The position numbers were made by a program, and so were the translations under genes. The notes beneath the pieces are model-generated. The model saw nothing but the letters and a program-made list of their open reading frames with translations, was not told the origin of the DNA and made no database searches. Below, piece after piece: positions 17,501 to 23,657 of a stretch of DNA of 24,409 nucleotides. The stretch covers positions 1-24,409 of the forward strand of contig JBEEMV010000061.1 in assembly GCA_041192505.1 (NCBI GenBank), written 5' to 3'. Numbering within the stretch: the stretch's first letter is position 1; every line of letters begins with the position of its first letter. The stretch comes from CAIODY01 sp041192505. Its GTDB lineage: Bacteria > Bacteroidota > Bacteroidia > Chitinophagales > CAIODY01.

Positions 17501-18793
17501 ATAATTTGGGTAAAAGAAACAGCACGTATAAGCCGCAATCAAAATGATGAGCCAATTTATTTATTGGTGTGTGAAGATATAACTAGCGAAGTACAGAACA
17601 GAACATTGGTAAATAAAAAGCAAGAAGAGTTGATAAAAGCAAAGGAACGAGCCGAGGTAGCAATGATTGAAAAACAGCAATTTACCAGCATTATGAGCCA
17701 CGAAATAAGAACACCATTAAATGCAGTAATTGGTATGACTAATTTATTGCTGATGGAAAATCCGAGAGAAGACCAAGTGGTAGAATTAAACACTTTGAAA
17801 TTTGCAGCTGAAAATTTATTAGTATTAGTAAATGATATTTTAGATTTTAGTAAAATAGAGGCTGGAAAAGTGTTGTTAGAAAAAATTCCTGTAGATTTAT
17901 TTAGATTGGTACAAAATTTAAAAGGTAGCTACCAGTTTAAAGCCGACGAAAAAGGAATTTTTATTAATACTATTATTGATTCCGAAATTCCGAAAAATTT
18001 ATTGGGCGATCCAATGCGATTATCACAAATATTAAACAATCTGCTTTCAAATGCTATTAAGTTTACCGACAAAGGTTTTGTTGAAATATCATTGCTGAAA
18101 ATAGTTCATCCTATTGAAAATGAAATTAAAGTACGATTTGAAGTAAGTGATACAGGTATTGGTATTGCAGCCGAAAAACAAAAATCAATATTTCAAATGT
18201 TTTCGCAAGCCAATTCGGATACAACCCGTAAGTATGGCGGCACAGGCTTAGGGCTTACCATTACTCAAAAATTAATTCAATTATATAGAAGCGAAATATT
18301 TTTACATAGCGAATTAGGAAAGGGTACTACATTTTCATTCGATTTGATTTTTCAAATTTCAACTGTTCAAGAAATAGATTCACATATTCATATTAAGCCA
18401 TTGGCAACTAATGCAACGCTTAAGAAAATTTTATTAGTAGAGGATAATGAAATTAATCGTAGAGTTACAACTAAGTTTTTATTGAAATGGAATTTGGATG
18501 TAGATACTGCTAATAATGGATTAGAAGCAATTGCAAAAGTAGAAGCAGAGCAATACGATTTAATTTTAATGGATATTCATATGCCCGAAATGAATGGTAT
18601 TGATGCTTGTAATATTATTAGAAACCATGCTGATGAAAAAATAAAAAATATTCCAATCATAGCATTAACTGCAGCAACAATGGATAATGAAAAAGTAACC
18701 TTGATAGAAGTACATGGCATGAATGATTACATCAGCAAGCCATTTAATCCGAGTGATTTATTTAACAAAATTTATCAGCATATAAAAAACTAA
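14534..18793 (+). CDS. Soluble hybrid histidine kinase with tandem PAS array and receiver domain
   Basis: 1419 residues, no signal peptide or membrane segment, so cytoplasmic. After a degenerate N-terminal sensor (about 1-120), six related PAS units start at about residues 139, 262, 396, 532, 658 and 786, each opening with an (A)xxLLxMGTYxxDLKT-like motif and closing with a (G)TFRDIT PAC motif. A seventh, more classical PAS (RSEERFRLLFENTP) is at about 902-1020. Next come a coiled-coil linker, HisKA with MSHEIRTPLNAVIGM and phospho-acceptor H1056, HATPase_c (LNNLLSNAIKF at about 1166, DTGIGI, GGTGLGL at about 1236), and a C-terminal receiver (about 1298-1419) with phospho-acceptor D1347 in LILMDIHMPEMNG. 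The receiver has no output domain, so the signal must pass to another protein by phosphorelay or contact. The folB gene follows after 6 bases. No partner regulator is in the window. Confidence 0.95.
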   Translation: MNLSADIQSYFNISPHCICVFINNSKTKNKFVFETQFLNKKFIEKFGISHIDKAPKILNDFFSNEIAKEIIQNSESVFNSGIAAELSNKVIQHSTGNFFVDIEIQKLNEWLVLKFKNCTTQPKEEQKDKDQLLQEAFQLFKMATFEVDMQTKIITSSFNLEKLVGVKQSNKPLTLDFLQQLMLPAEQQESKTNLEKLFQAKENIVVERKFIQPDGNTICLKVFCKSIFKNNICIKLIGTVKDITDSKTKLDESLKNSKLIEYAHTNLGMGTYTIDLKTGLLETDFNISALLEMPNLQFKFTPSELAVYSDKEDFEDSMNRFQQILIDKKPYNYVRKFKSASGKIIYLEVNVMVVEEDGKVEKLFGVFRNITTRKIQEIKLQQADEKLRMNSEMLAKAHHLLEMGSYEMNIKTGIIVSDLDPIELFELPKNQRIFTIDEYIKMLATEDKIQFEKDLNNATKTHTKYSSERKLITPKGNIRYIEILAMPVFDEQNNLIKIEGTLRNITERKSKEVIIQQTKLELSETIKMLEEAQRLLQMGTYTVDLKTKNITSTLDINELYELPEDNTEFTLADYFKYINKQEVDEAKVIFKKLIDQGTPFSRERKILTAKGNDKYVEITGNPFYENNIITKITGTFRDITFRKRLEQKLLNTEIKLLEAQNLLRMGTYEMDLKNNKIEHSLELSEILEIEDSKMIQSIEEFISYVHNDDKLLTSTHIKALIEGANVENKVERKMITRKGNIKFLELFARTIVANGVATKLYGTFRDITEKKLQEIWMQENQTRLSEASLALKNGTFHFNLNSKMITLSDEVITILENKIPKFIHVLDFFKFIPNQTRNYFFQNFVNLIEQEEPIKQIVKLQFEDNSYHYIDVSGNITTDKKFYKGTFRDITEQHEKDIALMRSEERFRLLFENTPSLYFLLNTDGIIMSVNQYGVDYLGFKKTDLINHHHTILFHPDDKALASKNLELLKQTTDNFLQWEIRKKKKSGEIIWVKETARISRNQNDEPIYLLVCEDITSEVQNRTLVNKKQEELIKAKERAEVAMIEKQQFTSIMSHEIRTPLNAVIGMTNLLLMENPREDQVVELNTLKFAAENLLVLVNDILDFSKIEAGKVLLEKIPVDLFRLVQNLKGSYQFKADEKGIFINTIIDSEIPKNLLGDPMRLSQILNNLLSNAIKFTDKGFVEISLLKIVHPIENEIKVRFEVSDTGIGIAAEKQKSIFQMFSQANSDTTRKYGGTGLGLTITQKLIQLYRSEIFLHSELGKGTTFSFDLIFQISTVQEIDSHIHIKPLATNATLKKILLVEDNEINRRVTTKFLLKWNLDVDTANNGLEAIAKVEAEQYDLILMDIHMPEMNGIDACNIIRNHADEKIKNIPIIALTAATMDNEKVTLIEVHGMNDYISKPFNPSDLFNKIYQHIKN

Positions 18794-18799
18794 AATTTA

Positions 18800-19147
18800 A
18801 TGAAAATAATTTTTAACGATATTAAAATTTTTGCTCATCATGGTTGGTATGATGAAGAACAGCAAACGGGGCATTGGTTTACAGTTGATGTGCAGATAGA
18901 ATTAGTAGATAAACAAAACATTGGCGATAGCCTTGATAACACTTTTAATTATGAAGTGGTGTATCAAATTGTAAAAGAAGAAATGGCAACCACTCAAAAA
19001 TTATTAGAAACTGTGGTGCAAAATATTTTACAAAAAATAATGAAGCATGAAGTTGTAAAAAATGCAACCGTAAGATTAAATAAATTAGAGCCTTATAAAA
19101 TGCAAGGCGTTGGCAAAGTTGCTGTAGAGCTTAGTTATAGCCGATAA
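18800..19147 (+). CDS. folB: Dihydroneopterin aldolase
   Basis: 115 residues, standard FolB size. FolB converts 7,8-dihydroneopterin to 6-hydroxymethyl-dihydropterin and glycolaldehyde in folate synthesis. Family features: FNDIKIFAHHGWYDEEQQTGHWFTVDV at the N-terminus with the acidic residues at 18-20 in the catalytic position, the FNYEVVYQIVKE segment, LLETVVQNI (usually LIExLA), and the late VRLNKLEPYKMQGV strand carrying the conserved lysine. It follows the kinase gene by only 6 bases, so it probably shares its transcript, which is a striking pairing, and ends in a perfect terminator hairpin that includes its stop codon. Confidence 0.9.
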   Translation: MKIIFNDIKIFAHHGWYDEEQQTGHWFTVDVQIELVDKQNIGDSLDNTFNYEVVYQIVKEEMATTQKLLETVVQNILQKIMKHEVVKNATVRLNKLEPYKMQGVGKVAVELSYSR

Positions 19148-19185
19148 TTAAAAAGCCGCAAAATGTTTTGCGGCTTTTTAATTAT
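19144..19185. terminator. Bidirectional terminator containing both stop codons
   Basis: A perfect 20-bp stem: 19144-19163 pairs with 19166-19185, with only TG as loop. The core GCCGC/GCGGC is flanked by A- and T-runs on both sides. The folB stop (19145-19147) lies in the left arm and the lutB stop (19182-19184) in the right arm, so it serves both convergent genes. Confidence 0.93.
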
Positions 19186-20564
19186 TTGTTTTTATTCTTT
19201 TCTCTGAAAATTTCGTTGAATGATTTTTTGGGAAATTTTGGCATTTCATGATTTTTGCCCCAAGTGTCTTTAAAATATTTTTTCATAAAAAAATTGCGTA
19301 AGCCGCTGCTTCCTGCATCCATCAACATTCTGTTTTTCATTGCCACTTTCCATGCTGTCCATCCTACTTTTTCGGCGTTACCAACCAATCCTTCTCTTAC
19401 AGCATCACGTCTGTTCAACAACAATAATTCATGTAAATTAATTTTCATAGGGCATACTTCGGTACAATTGCCACATAACGAAGAAGCATAGCTTAAGTGT
19501 TTAAAATCTTCCATGCCTTTAAAATGCGGTGTAATTACCGAGCCAATTGGGCCACTATAAGTGGTGCCATAAGCATGACCACCAATATTTTTATAAACTG
19601 GGCAAGCATTTAAACAGCTGCCACAACGTATGCAGTACAAGGCTTCCCGTTGTTCGGGTTGTGCTAATAAATTTGTTCTGCCATTGTCTAATAATATTAC
19701 ATACATTTTTGATGGCCCATCAACTTCATCATTTTGTTTTGGCCCACTGATGATAGAATTATAAACGGTAACTTTTTGCCCTGTGCCATAAGTAGCCAAC
19801 AACGGCAAAAACAAAGGCAAATCATTTATGCTTGGTAATACTTTTTCGATGCCAACTATTGCGATATGAATTTTTGGAAACGCTGTGGTTAATCGTGCAT
19901 TGCCTTCATTTTCTAACACTAAAATTGAACCTGTATCGGCTAAAATAAAATTAGCACCCGTTACACCAATATCGGCTGCAGTATATTTTGCTCGTAGCTT
20001 TTCACGGGCTACCATCGTCATTTGCGAAGGTGTATAATCTAATGGCGTTCCTAAATGTTCGTTAAAAACTCTTGCCACATCTTCTTTGCTTTTATGCATG
20101 GCAGGTGTTACAATATGATATGGCGCTTCGCCATCTAATTGTTGAATGTATTCGCCCAAATCGGTTTCAACACTTTCAACACCAATTTTATTTAAAGCAT
20201 CGTTTAAATGAATTTCTTCGGTAACCATGCTTTTGCTTTTTACCACCATTCGAGCATCGTTATCTTTGCAGATTTTATAAATCTCTTTTATCGCATCATC
20301 GGCAGTTTCGGCCCATAAAACAGTGCCACCATTTTTAGTAAAATTGCTTTCAAATTCAACCAAATATTTATCCAAATTATCAATGGCTTTCCACTTCACA
20401 TTTTTGGCTCGTTGCTTAGCCAATTCTAAATTTTCATATTGTTGTTTGCCTTTTACAACCGACTCATTGTATTTGCCAATGTTAAACATCAACTTACGGC
20501 GATGTTCTTTATCAGCAGCTTTGGTGGCTGATTTGTCGAAAAAAATATCTACTGTATCGGTCAT
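19182..20564 (-). CDS. lutB: LutB-type iron-sulfur LUD-domain protein
   Basis: 460 residues, typical of LutB (YkgF), a part of the LutABC L-lactate oxidation complex. The N-terminal two thirds form the LUD domain (about 65-300), with conserved DIGVTGANFILADTGSILVLENEGNAR (about 198-224). Cysteine clusters follow: C311-x2-C314-x2-C317-x3-C321-P and C364-x2-C367-x3-C371-P, with the family's GGHAYGTTYSGPIGSVITP segment (328-346) between. It is expected to be a cytoplasmic electron-transfer subunit. LutA and LutC are not in the window; upstream lie toxin-antitoxin genes instead, so either the partners are elsewhere or this protein works alone. A consensus promoter lies just upstream, inside a 55-bp repeat. 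Confidence 0.92.
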   Translation of the reverse strand: MTDTVDIFFDKSATKAADKEHRRKLMFNIGKYNESVVKGKQQYENLELAKQRAKNVKWKAIDNLDKYLVEFESNFTKNGGTVLWAETADDAIKEIYKICKDNDARMVVKSKSMVTEEIHLNDALNKIGVESVETDLGEYIQQLDGEAPYHIVTPAMHKSKEDVARVFNEHLGTPLDYTPSQMTMVAREKLRAKYTAADIGVTGANFILADTGSILVLENEGNARLTTAFPKIHIAIVGIEKVLPSINDLPLFLPLLATYGTGQKVTVYNSIISGPKQNDEVDGPSKMYVILLDNGRTNLLAQPEQREALYCIRCGSCLNACPVYKNIGGHAYGTTYSGPIGSVITPHFKGMEDFKHLSYASSLCGNCTEVCPMKINLHELLLLNRRDAVREGLVGNAEKVGWTAWKVAMKNRMLMDAGSSGLRNFFMKKYFKDTWGKNHEMPKFPKKSFNEIFREKNKNK

Positions 20565-20592
20565 TATAAATGTTCAGATTAATTGTATGAAA

Positions 20593-20624
20593 CAAAAATA
20601 CTTTTTGTAAAATGATTATTCAAA
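20593..20624 (-). promoter_or_regulatory. Consensus Bacteroidota promoter of lutB, inside direct repeat copy A
   Basis: On the minus strand: TTTG (20624-20621), a 20-base spacer, then TATTTTTG (20600-20593), an exact match to TAnnTTTG. Transcription would start near 20586, about 22 bases before the lutB ATG. Most of it lies in the repeat at 20596-20650; the last three bases of the box lie just outside. Confidence 0.7.
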
Positions 20625-20650
20625 AAAATGAGAGGAAAGATTAGCTATAA
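20596..20650. repeat. 55-bp direct repeat, copy A
   Basis: About 51 of 55 positions match copy B at 21275-21328 (three substitutions and one single-base gap). Copy A ends directly against the stop codon of the DUF5615 gene (20651-20653). The two copies bracket the DUF433/DUF5615 pair. Confidence 0.9.
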
Positions 20651-21004
20651 TTATTCATGTCCAATAATTTCAAGATTATCCATTTCTACAAAACTATGCG
20701 ACTGAAATAACTCAATTAATTTTTCGAAATTATTTTCAAACATGGTAAGCAATTGCTTATTTCTAATGTTGCCTGTGCTGATTAGTAATAATTTTTTTGG
20801 CTGCTGTTTGATATAATAGGAATCTAAAAAATCAGAATCTTTTGTAATAATAATTCGATTTTGCTCTAAAGCAATATTTCTTATTTCATTATCAGTAGTA
20901 AAATGTTTGTTAGGTAAATCATTGGTATGAATGGCATCAAACCCTTTATTGATAATGTATTCAGCAATTATTTCTGGCAATTGTGCATCTACTAAAAATT
21001 TCAT
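20651..21004 (-). CDS. DUF5615 PIN-like protein, putative toxin
   Basis: 117 residues, typical for DUF5615 (Mut7-C/PIN-like). The opening MKFLVDAQLP has the metal-binding D6; the IIITKDSDF motif at 51-59 has D56 and D58, the hallmark of this group. Proteins of this family sit with DUF433 proteins as putative type II toxin-antitoxin pairs and are thought to be RNases; this is family knowledge, not shown here. Its ATG overlaps the stop of the DUF433 gene in an ATGA arrangement (21001-21004), so the two are translationally coupled. Directly downstream is copy A of the 55-bp repeat. Confidence 0.88.
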   Translation of the reverse strand: MKFLVDAQLPEIIAEYIINKGFDAIHTNDLPNKHFTTDNEIRNIALEQNRIIITKDSDFLDSYYIKQQPKKLLLISTGNIRNKQLLTMFENNFEKLIELFQSHSFVEMDNLEIIGHE

Positions 21005-21234
21005 GCTACAATTTTATGTATTGATTTTACTTTTGTTAATCTTGATGCAAATAACAAACAAGCTTTAATATCATTATCTTCTAAGGCAGGATAATCCTCG
21101 ATAATTTCTACATGAGTCATACCCGATGAAAGTAAATCTAAAATAAGTTCAACGGTATAGCGCATATTACGTATGGCTGGTTTTCCGTGGCAAATTTCAG
21201 AACTTACTGTAATTCTATGCAGTAGATTTTCCAT
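21001..21234 (-). CDS. DUF433 protein, putative antitoxin
   Basis: 77 residues, full length. The signature RITVSSEICHGKPAIRNMRYTVELILDLLSSGMTHVEIIEDYPALEDNDIKACL matches DUF433: EICHGKPxIR (13-22), then the LILDLLxxGM and EDYP helices, a winged-helix/HTH-like fold. Such proteins are regarded as DNA-binding antitoxins of DUF5615 partners. The 4-base ATGA overlap with the toxin gene supports pairing. Upstream, copy B of the 55-bp repeat supplies a degenerate promoter-like sequence about 40 bases before the ATG. Confidence 0.88.
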   Translation of the reverse strand: MENLLHRITVSSEICHGKPAIRNMRYTVELILDLLSSGMTHVEIIEDYPALEDNDIKACLLFASRLTKVKSIHKIVA

Positions 21235-21274
21235 GCTTTTAATTTGTTCAAAATTAAATCAAATTAATGATTTG

Positions 21275-21328
21275 AAATACTTTTTGTAAAACGATTATTC
21301 AAAAAAAGATAGGAAAGATTAGTTATAA
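21275..21328. repeat. 55-bp direct repeat, copy B
   Basis: It matches copy A (20596-20650) at about 93%. It lies between the DUF433 start and the end of the PIN gene, and includes the PIN stop codon (21323-21325). On the minus strand it reads TTTG (21303-21300), a 20-base spacer, then TATTTCAA (21279-21272), so the second promoter box differs from TAnnTTTG in its last three bases, exactly where similarity to copy A ends. Confidence 0.88.
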
Positions 21329-21733
21329 ATTAATCAGCGCATAAAATTCGCCAGCTTTTATAATTTCAATTTTGGGGTGCTTCATTTTTTTATAAAAATC
21401 AAAGCCCTTGTCATTTGTAACTAATATTGATTGTGATTGATGCGCTAAGTCTACAAGGTAATTATCTTTGTAATCGTTTAATAATACAACTCTATTTAAG
21501 GGCTCAAAATATTCGGCAACATCACTTATAAACGAAACATAGTCTGTAATATTAAAATGCAGCCGCTTATTTATTTTACTGTTTTTGGTATGTACATCCT
21601 GAAATTCTTTCAATAAAATATCGCAGTAAATTAGGGTCAAATTTTGTTCAATAATACAATCAATTAATTTCGAATTTCGGTGTTGCAAAAAAATCGAAAT
21701 CCACACATTACAATCTAATACAAATCTTTTCAT
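21323..21733 (-). CDS. PIN-domain protein, putative toxin
   Basis: 136 residues. It is of the PIN family annotated as putative toxin-antitoxin toxin (COG1569-type). Acidic residues in the expected order: D7 in MKRFVLDCNVWIS, E43 in LLKEFQDV, D90 and D95 in NDYKDNYLVDLA, and D108 in VTNDKGF. This set would bind Mg/Mn for RNase activity. Its ATG overlaps the stop of the upstream small gene by ATGA (21730-21733), as is usual for coupled antitoxin-toxin genes. It is followed by repeat copy B and then by the second toxin-antitoxin pair in the same direction. Confidence 0.88.
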   Translation of the reverse strand: MKRFVLDCNVWISIFLQHRNSKLIDCIIEQNLTLIYCDILLKEFQDVHTKNSKINKRLHFNITDYVSFISDVAEYFEPLNRVVLLNDYKDNYLVDLAHQSQSILVTNDKGFDFYKKMKHPKIEIIKAGEFYALINL

Positions 21734-21948
21734 TTAGCTTTCATTCTATGCTGATGAACAATTTCACCAATTTCATCATCGGTTAATGAAAAATCGGGAT
21801 TAGAAGATTGTTGCATTTTGTTTGCTAAAGTTTTAGCTCGTTTTAATTTTAGCTGACGTAGAAATTCTTTTTTATAAGATTCGGTTAACGAGTCTAAAAT
21901 TTCTACTATGTTTTTTGTGGTACTGCTTGATGAAATTACAAACGACAT
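21730..21948 (-). CDS. Small antitoxin-like protein paired with PIN toxin
   Basis: 72 residues. The sequence is charged and helical (LTESYKKEFLRQLKLKRAKTLANKMQQS) with an acidic stretch SLTDDEIGEIVHQHRMKAK at the end. No ribbon-helix-helix or AbrB motif is plain. Position, size and the ATGA overlap with the PIN gene identify it as the probable antitoxin; the C-terminal helix is of the kind that could occupy the PIN active site (inference). A perfect consensus promoter lies about 16 bases upstream of its ATG, giving a very short leader. Confidence 0.78.
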   Translation of the reverse strand: MSFVISSSSTTKNIVEILDSLTESYKKEFLRQLKLKRAKTLANKMQQSSNPDFSLTDDEIGEIVHQHRMKAK

Positions 21949-21963
21949 AATGTTTTGTTTTTA

Positions 21964-21994
21964 CAAATTTAATTTAAAATTCAATAGCATCAAA
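21964..21994 (-). promoter_or_regulatory. Consensus Bacteroidota promoter of the antitoxin-PIN operon
   Basis: On the minus strand: TTTG (21994-21991), a 19-base spacer, then TAAATTTG (21971-21964), an exact match to the consensus. The start site would be near 21957, about 10 bases before the antitoxin ATG at 21948. Confidence 0.72.
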
Positions 21995-22044
21995 TTTAGT
22001 TTAATGAATAGCCCTTGCCTATGTTTTATTGAAAACAAAAATAC

Positions 22045-22614
22045 TCATCTCCCCAAAAAATCATTTATCAATTGTTCGGCTTTGGCTAATGTTTGTTGTA
22101 AATCATCGTTGGTAAGCACTACATCAAATTGCGAAGCAAAACTTAATTCGTGTTCGGCTTTCGAAATTCGTTCGTTAAGGCTTTCGGCGCTTTCGGTATT
22201 TCTATCTGTAAGCCTAGTTTTTAAAACTTCTAAACTTGGCGGATTAATAAAAACCGACAATGAATTGTTGGGATATTTATTTTTAATATGCAAACCACCT
22301 TCAACATCTACATCAAAAATAATGTGTTGATTGTTGTTCCAAACACGTTGCAATTCAGATTTTAAAGTGCCATAATATTTGCCCACATACACCATTTCCC
22401 ATTCCACAAATTCATCGTTGGCAATGCGGTTTTTAAATTCTTGTTCGGATAAAAAGTAATAATCCCGTCCATCAGTTTCGCCTTGGCGCATGGCTCTGGT
22501 GGTGGCACTCACCGAAAACGATAATTGTGGAAATTGTTGTAAAATATGTTTTACAACGGTGGTTTTTCCTGCGCCGCTTGGTGCTGCTATAATGATTAAT
22601 TTTCCAGTTTGCAT
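22045..22614 (-). CDS. gmk: Guanylate kinase
   Basis: 189 residues, normal for Gmk, which phosphorylates GMP to GDP with ATP. The P-loop APSGAGKTT is at 11-19; the GMP-binding SVSATTRAMRQGETDGRDYYFLS follows at about 35-57, with R41 and the GRDYYF motif, then EFVEWEMVYVGKYYGT. The lid and the IFDVDVEGGLHIK strand (about 96-108) are intact. It stands alone on the minus strand with the small lipoprotein gene 25 bases upstream in the same direction. Its likely TACCTTTG box lacks a matching upstream TTTG. Confidence 0.96.
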   Translation of the reverse strand: MQTGKLIIIAAPSGAGKTTVVKHILQQFPQLSFSVSATTRAMRQGETDGRDYYFLSEQEFKNRIANDEFVEWEMVYVGKYYGTLKSELQRVWNNNQHIIFDVDVEGGLHIKNKYPNNSLSVFINPPSLEVLKTRLTDRNTESAESLNERISKAEHELSFASQFDVVLTNDDLQQTLAKAEQLINDFLGR

Positions 22615-22639
22615 GATGGTTCAAAGGTAGAGAAATAAA

Positions 22640-23074
22640 TCATTTTCGCTTACAGAGAAAGTATACAATATGATGAATTGTATCTTTTGCTAAATAGTGT
22701 TCATTGTACTTCCAAATAGTTTTACCCATCACTTTATCTTTTGCTATAAACCAATTAGGCATTTCGGTTTTCATATCTACCAACATAATTTGAAAAGCAT
22801 TGGTATTGATGCGTTCTGTTGTTGCTTTTTCAGAAAGAATAGAATCAATTTTTCCATTTGGCTGATAGGTAAACCTTCCGATAGACTCATTATTGCTAAT
22901 ACTGTTTCTATTTTTCAACTCACTACATGAATTGTCAATCCAATTGGGAAACCAGCCTTTGTTTCTTTCATTCGCTTTTCCAAATTCTTGATAAGTTGAA
23001 TAAGTTTGTTCGTAGGTATTGGAGCAGGAACTCAGAAAAAAAATAATGACTATAAAAAATAAATGTTTTTTCAT
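22640..23074 (-). CDS. Small lipoprotein of unknown function
   Basis: 144 residues from the ATG at 23074. The frame is open further upstream to 23203, but only the start at 23074 gives a proper lipoprotein signal: MKKHLFFIVIIFFL then lipobox LSSC with C17. The mature part has a WFPNWI block (about 41-46), KNRNSISNNESIGRFTYQPNGKIDSIL, and MPNWFIAKDKVMGKTIWKYNEHYLAKDTIHHIVYFLCKRK at the end. It could be a small lipocalin-like or adaptor domain; no family recognised. It precedes gmk by 25 bases and is divergent from the ECF sigma gene at 23170. Confidence 0.75.
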   Translation of the reverse strand: MKKHLFFIVIIFFLSSCSNTYEQTYSTYQEFGKANERNKGWFPNWIDNSCSELKNRNSISNNESIGRFTYQPNGKIDSILSEKATTERINTNAFQIMLVDMKTEMPNWFIAKDKVMGKTIWKYNEHYLAKDTIHHIVYFLCKRK

Positions 23075-23118
23075 TTCTTCAAATATAATAGAAGCAAGAA
23101 AATGTTTATCAAAAAATA

Positions 23119-23147
23119 TTTTCATCTTGCTGTAACTTTTCATCTTG
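23119..23147. repeat. 11-bp direct repeats in the divergent lipoprotein/sigma promoter region
   Basis: TTTTCATCTTG occurs at 23119-23129 and 23137-23147, starting 18 bases apart, in the 95-base region between the divergent lipoprotein and sigma genes. It could be a paired operator or a sigma-specific element; in AT-rich sequence chance is not excluded. Confidence 0.35.
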
Positions 23148-23169
23148 TTCAAACGATTTATTAGTAACG

Positions 23170-23655
23170 ATGACGATAAATGATTACAATTTTTGTGTTT
23201 CACATCATGCCGACCATCTGTTTCGATTTATTTTAAAACATACCCAACACGAAGAAAACGCAAGGGATGTGGTTCAAAATGCTTTCGAAATATTATGGCA
23301 GAAATGTGATGAGGTAGATGTTGAAAAAGCAAAATCATTTTTGTTTAGTGTGGCTTATAAAAATATGATTGATCAATTCAGAAAACAAAAAAAAGTAAGC
23401 TTGGTGGATGAATTTTCGGCTCAAACAAAAATTATAAACGAACACAAATCGGGTTTGAAAGAAACGTTAGAAAAGGCTTTGAACAAATTGCCTGAAGTTC
23501 AAAAATCGTGCGTTTTGCTTAGAGATTATGAAGGTTACGAGTATAAAGAAATTGGCGAAATTTTAAGTTTGAATGAATCGCAGGTAAAGGTTTATATTTT
23601 TAGAGCAAGGCAAACTTTGAAAAATTATTTAGTAAGTATTGAAACAGTTTTATAA
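23170..23655 (+). CDS. ECF-type RNA polymerase sigma factor with anti-sigma partner
   Basis: 161 residues. Region 2 is at about 10-78 (HLFRFILKHTQHEENARDVVQNAFEILWQKCDEVD, then AKSFLFSVAYKNMIDQFRKQKK); region 4 is at about 105-158 (LNKLPEVQKSCVLLRDYEGYEYKEIGEILSLNESQVKVYIFRARQTLKNYL). There are no other domains, so it is group 4 (ECF). The next gene starts 2 bases after its stop and encodes a single-pass anti-sigma-like protein, the standard arrangement. What signal it answers is not visible. It is unlike the sigma factor at 6462, whose partner is small and soluble. Confidence 0.95.
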   Translation: MTINDYNFCVSHHADHLFRFILKHTQHEENARDVVQNAFEILWQKCDEVDVEKAKSFLFSVAYKNMIDQFRKQKKVSLVDEFSAQTKIINEHKSGLKETLEKALNKLPEVQKSCVLLRDYEGYEYKEIGEILSLNESQVKVYIFRARQTLKNYLVSIETVL

Positions 23656-23657
23656 CA

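Noticed and set aside
20651..21948. A multi-gene phage-defence system
   Set aside because: Only PIN-type toxins and small antitoxins are present; no helicase, nuclease-sensor, reverse transcriptase, TIR or similar defence gene lies next to them.
22615..22660. TACCTTTG box upstream of gmk
   Set aside because: It fits TAnnTTTG, but no TTTG lies 19-20 bases before it.
23080..23113. Possible promoter (TTTG ... TATATTTG) of the small lipoprotein
   Set aside because: The second box fits, but the spacer is 22 bases and the start site would fall on the ATG itself; possible only as a leaderless transcript.
23075..23203. Longer N-terminus for the small lipoprotein gene
   Set aside because: The extra 43 residues would hide the lipoprotein signal inside the protein, and would overlap the divergent sigma gene.
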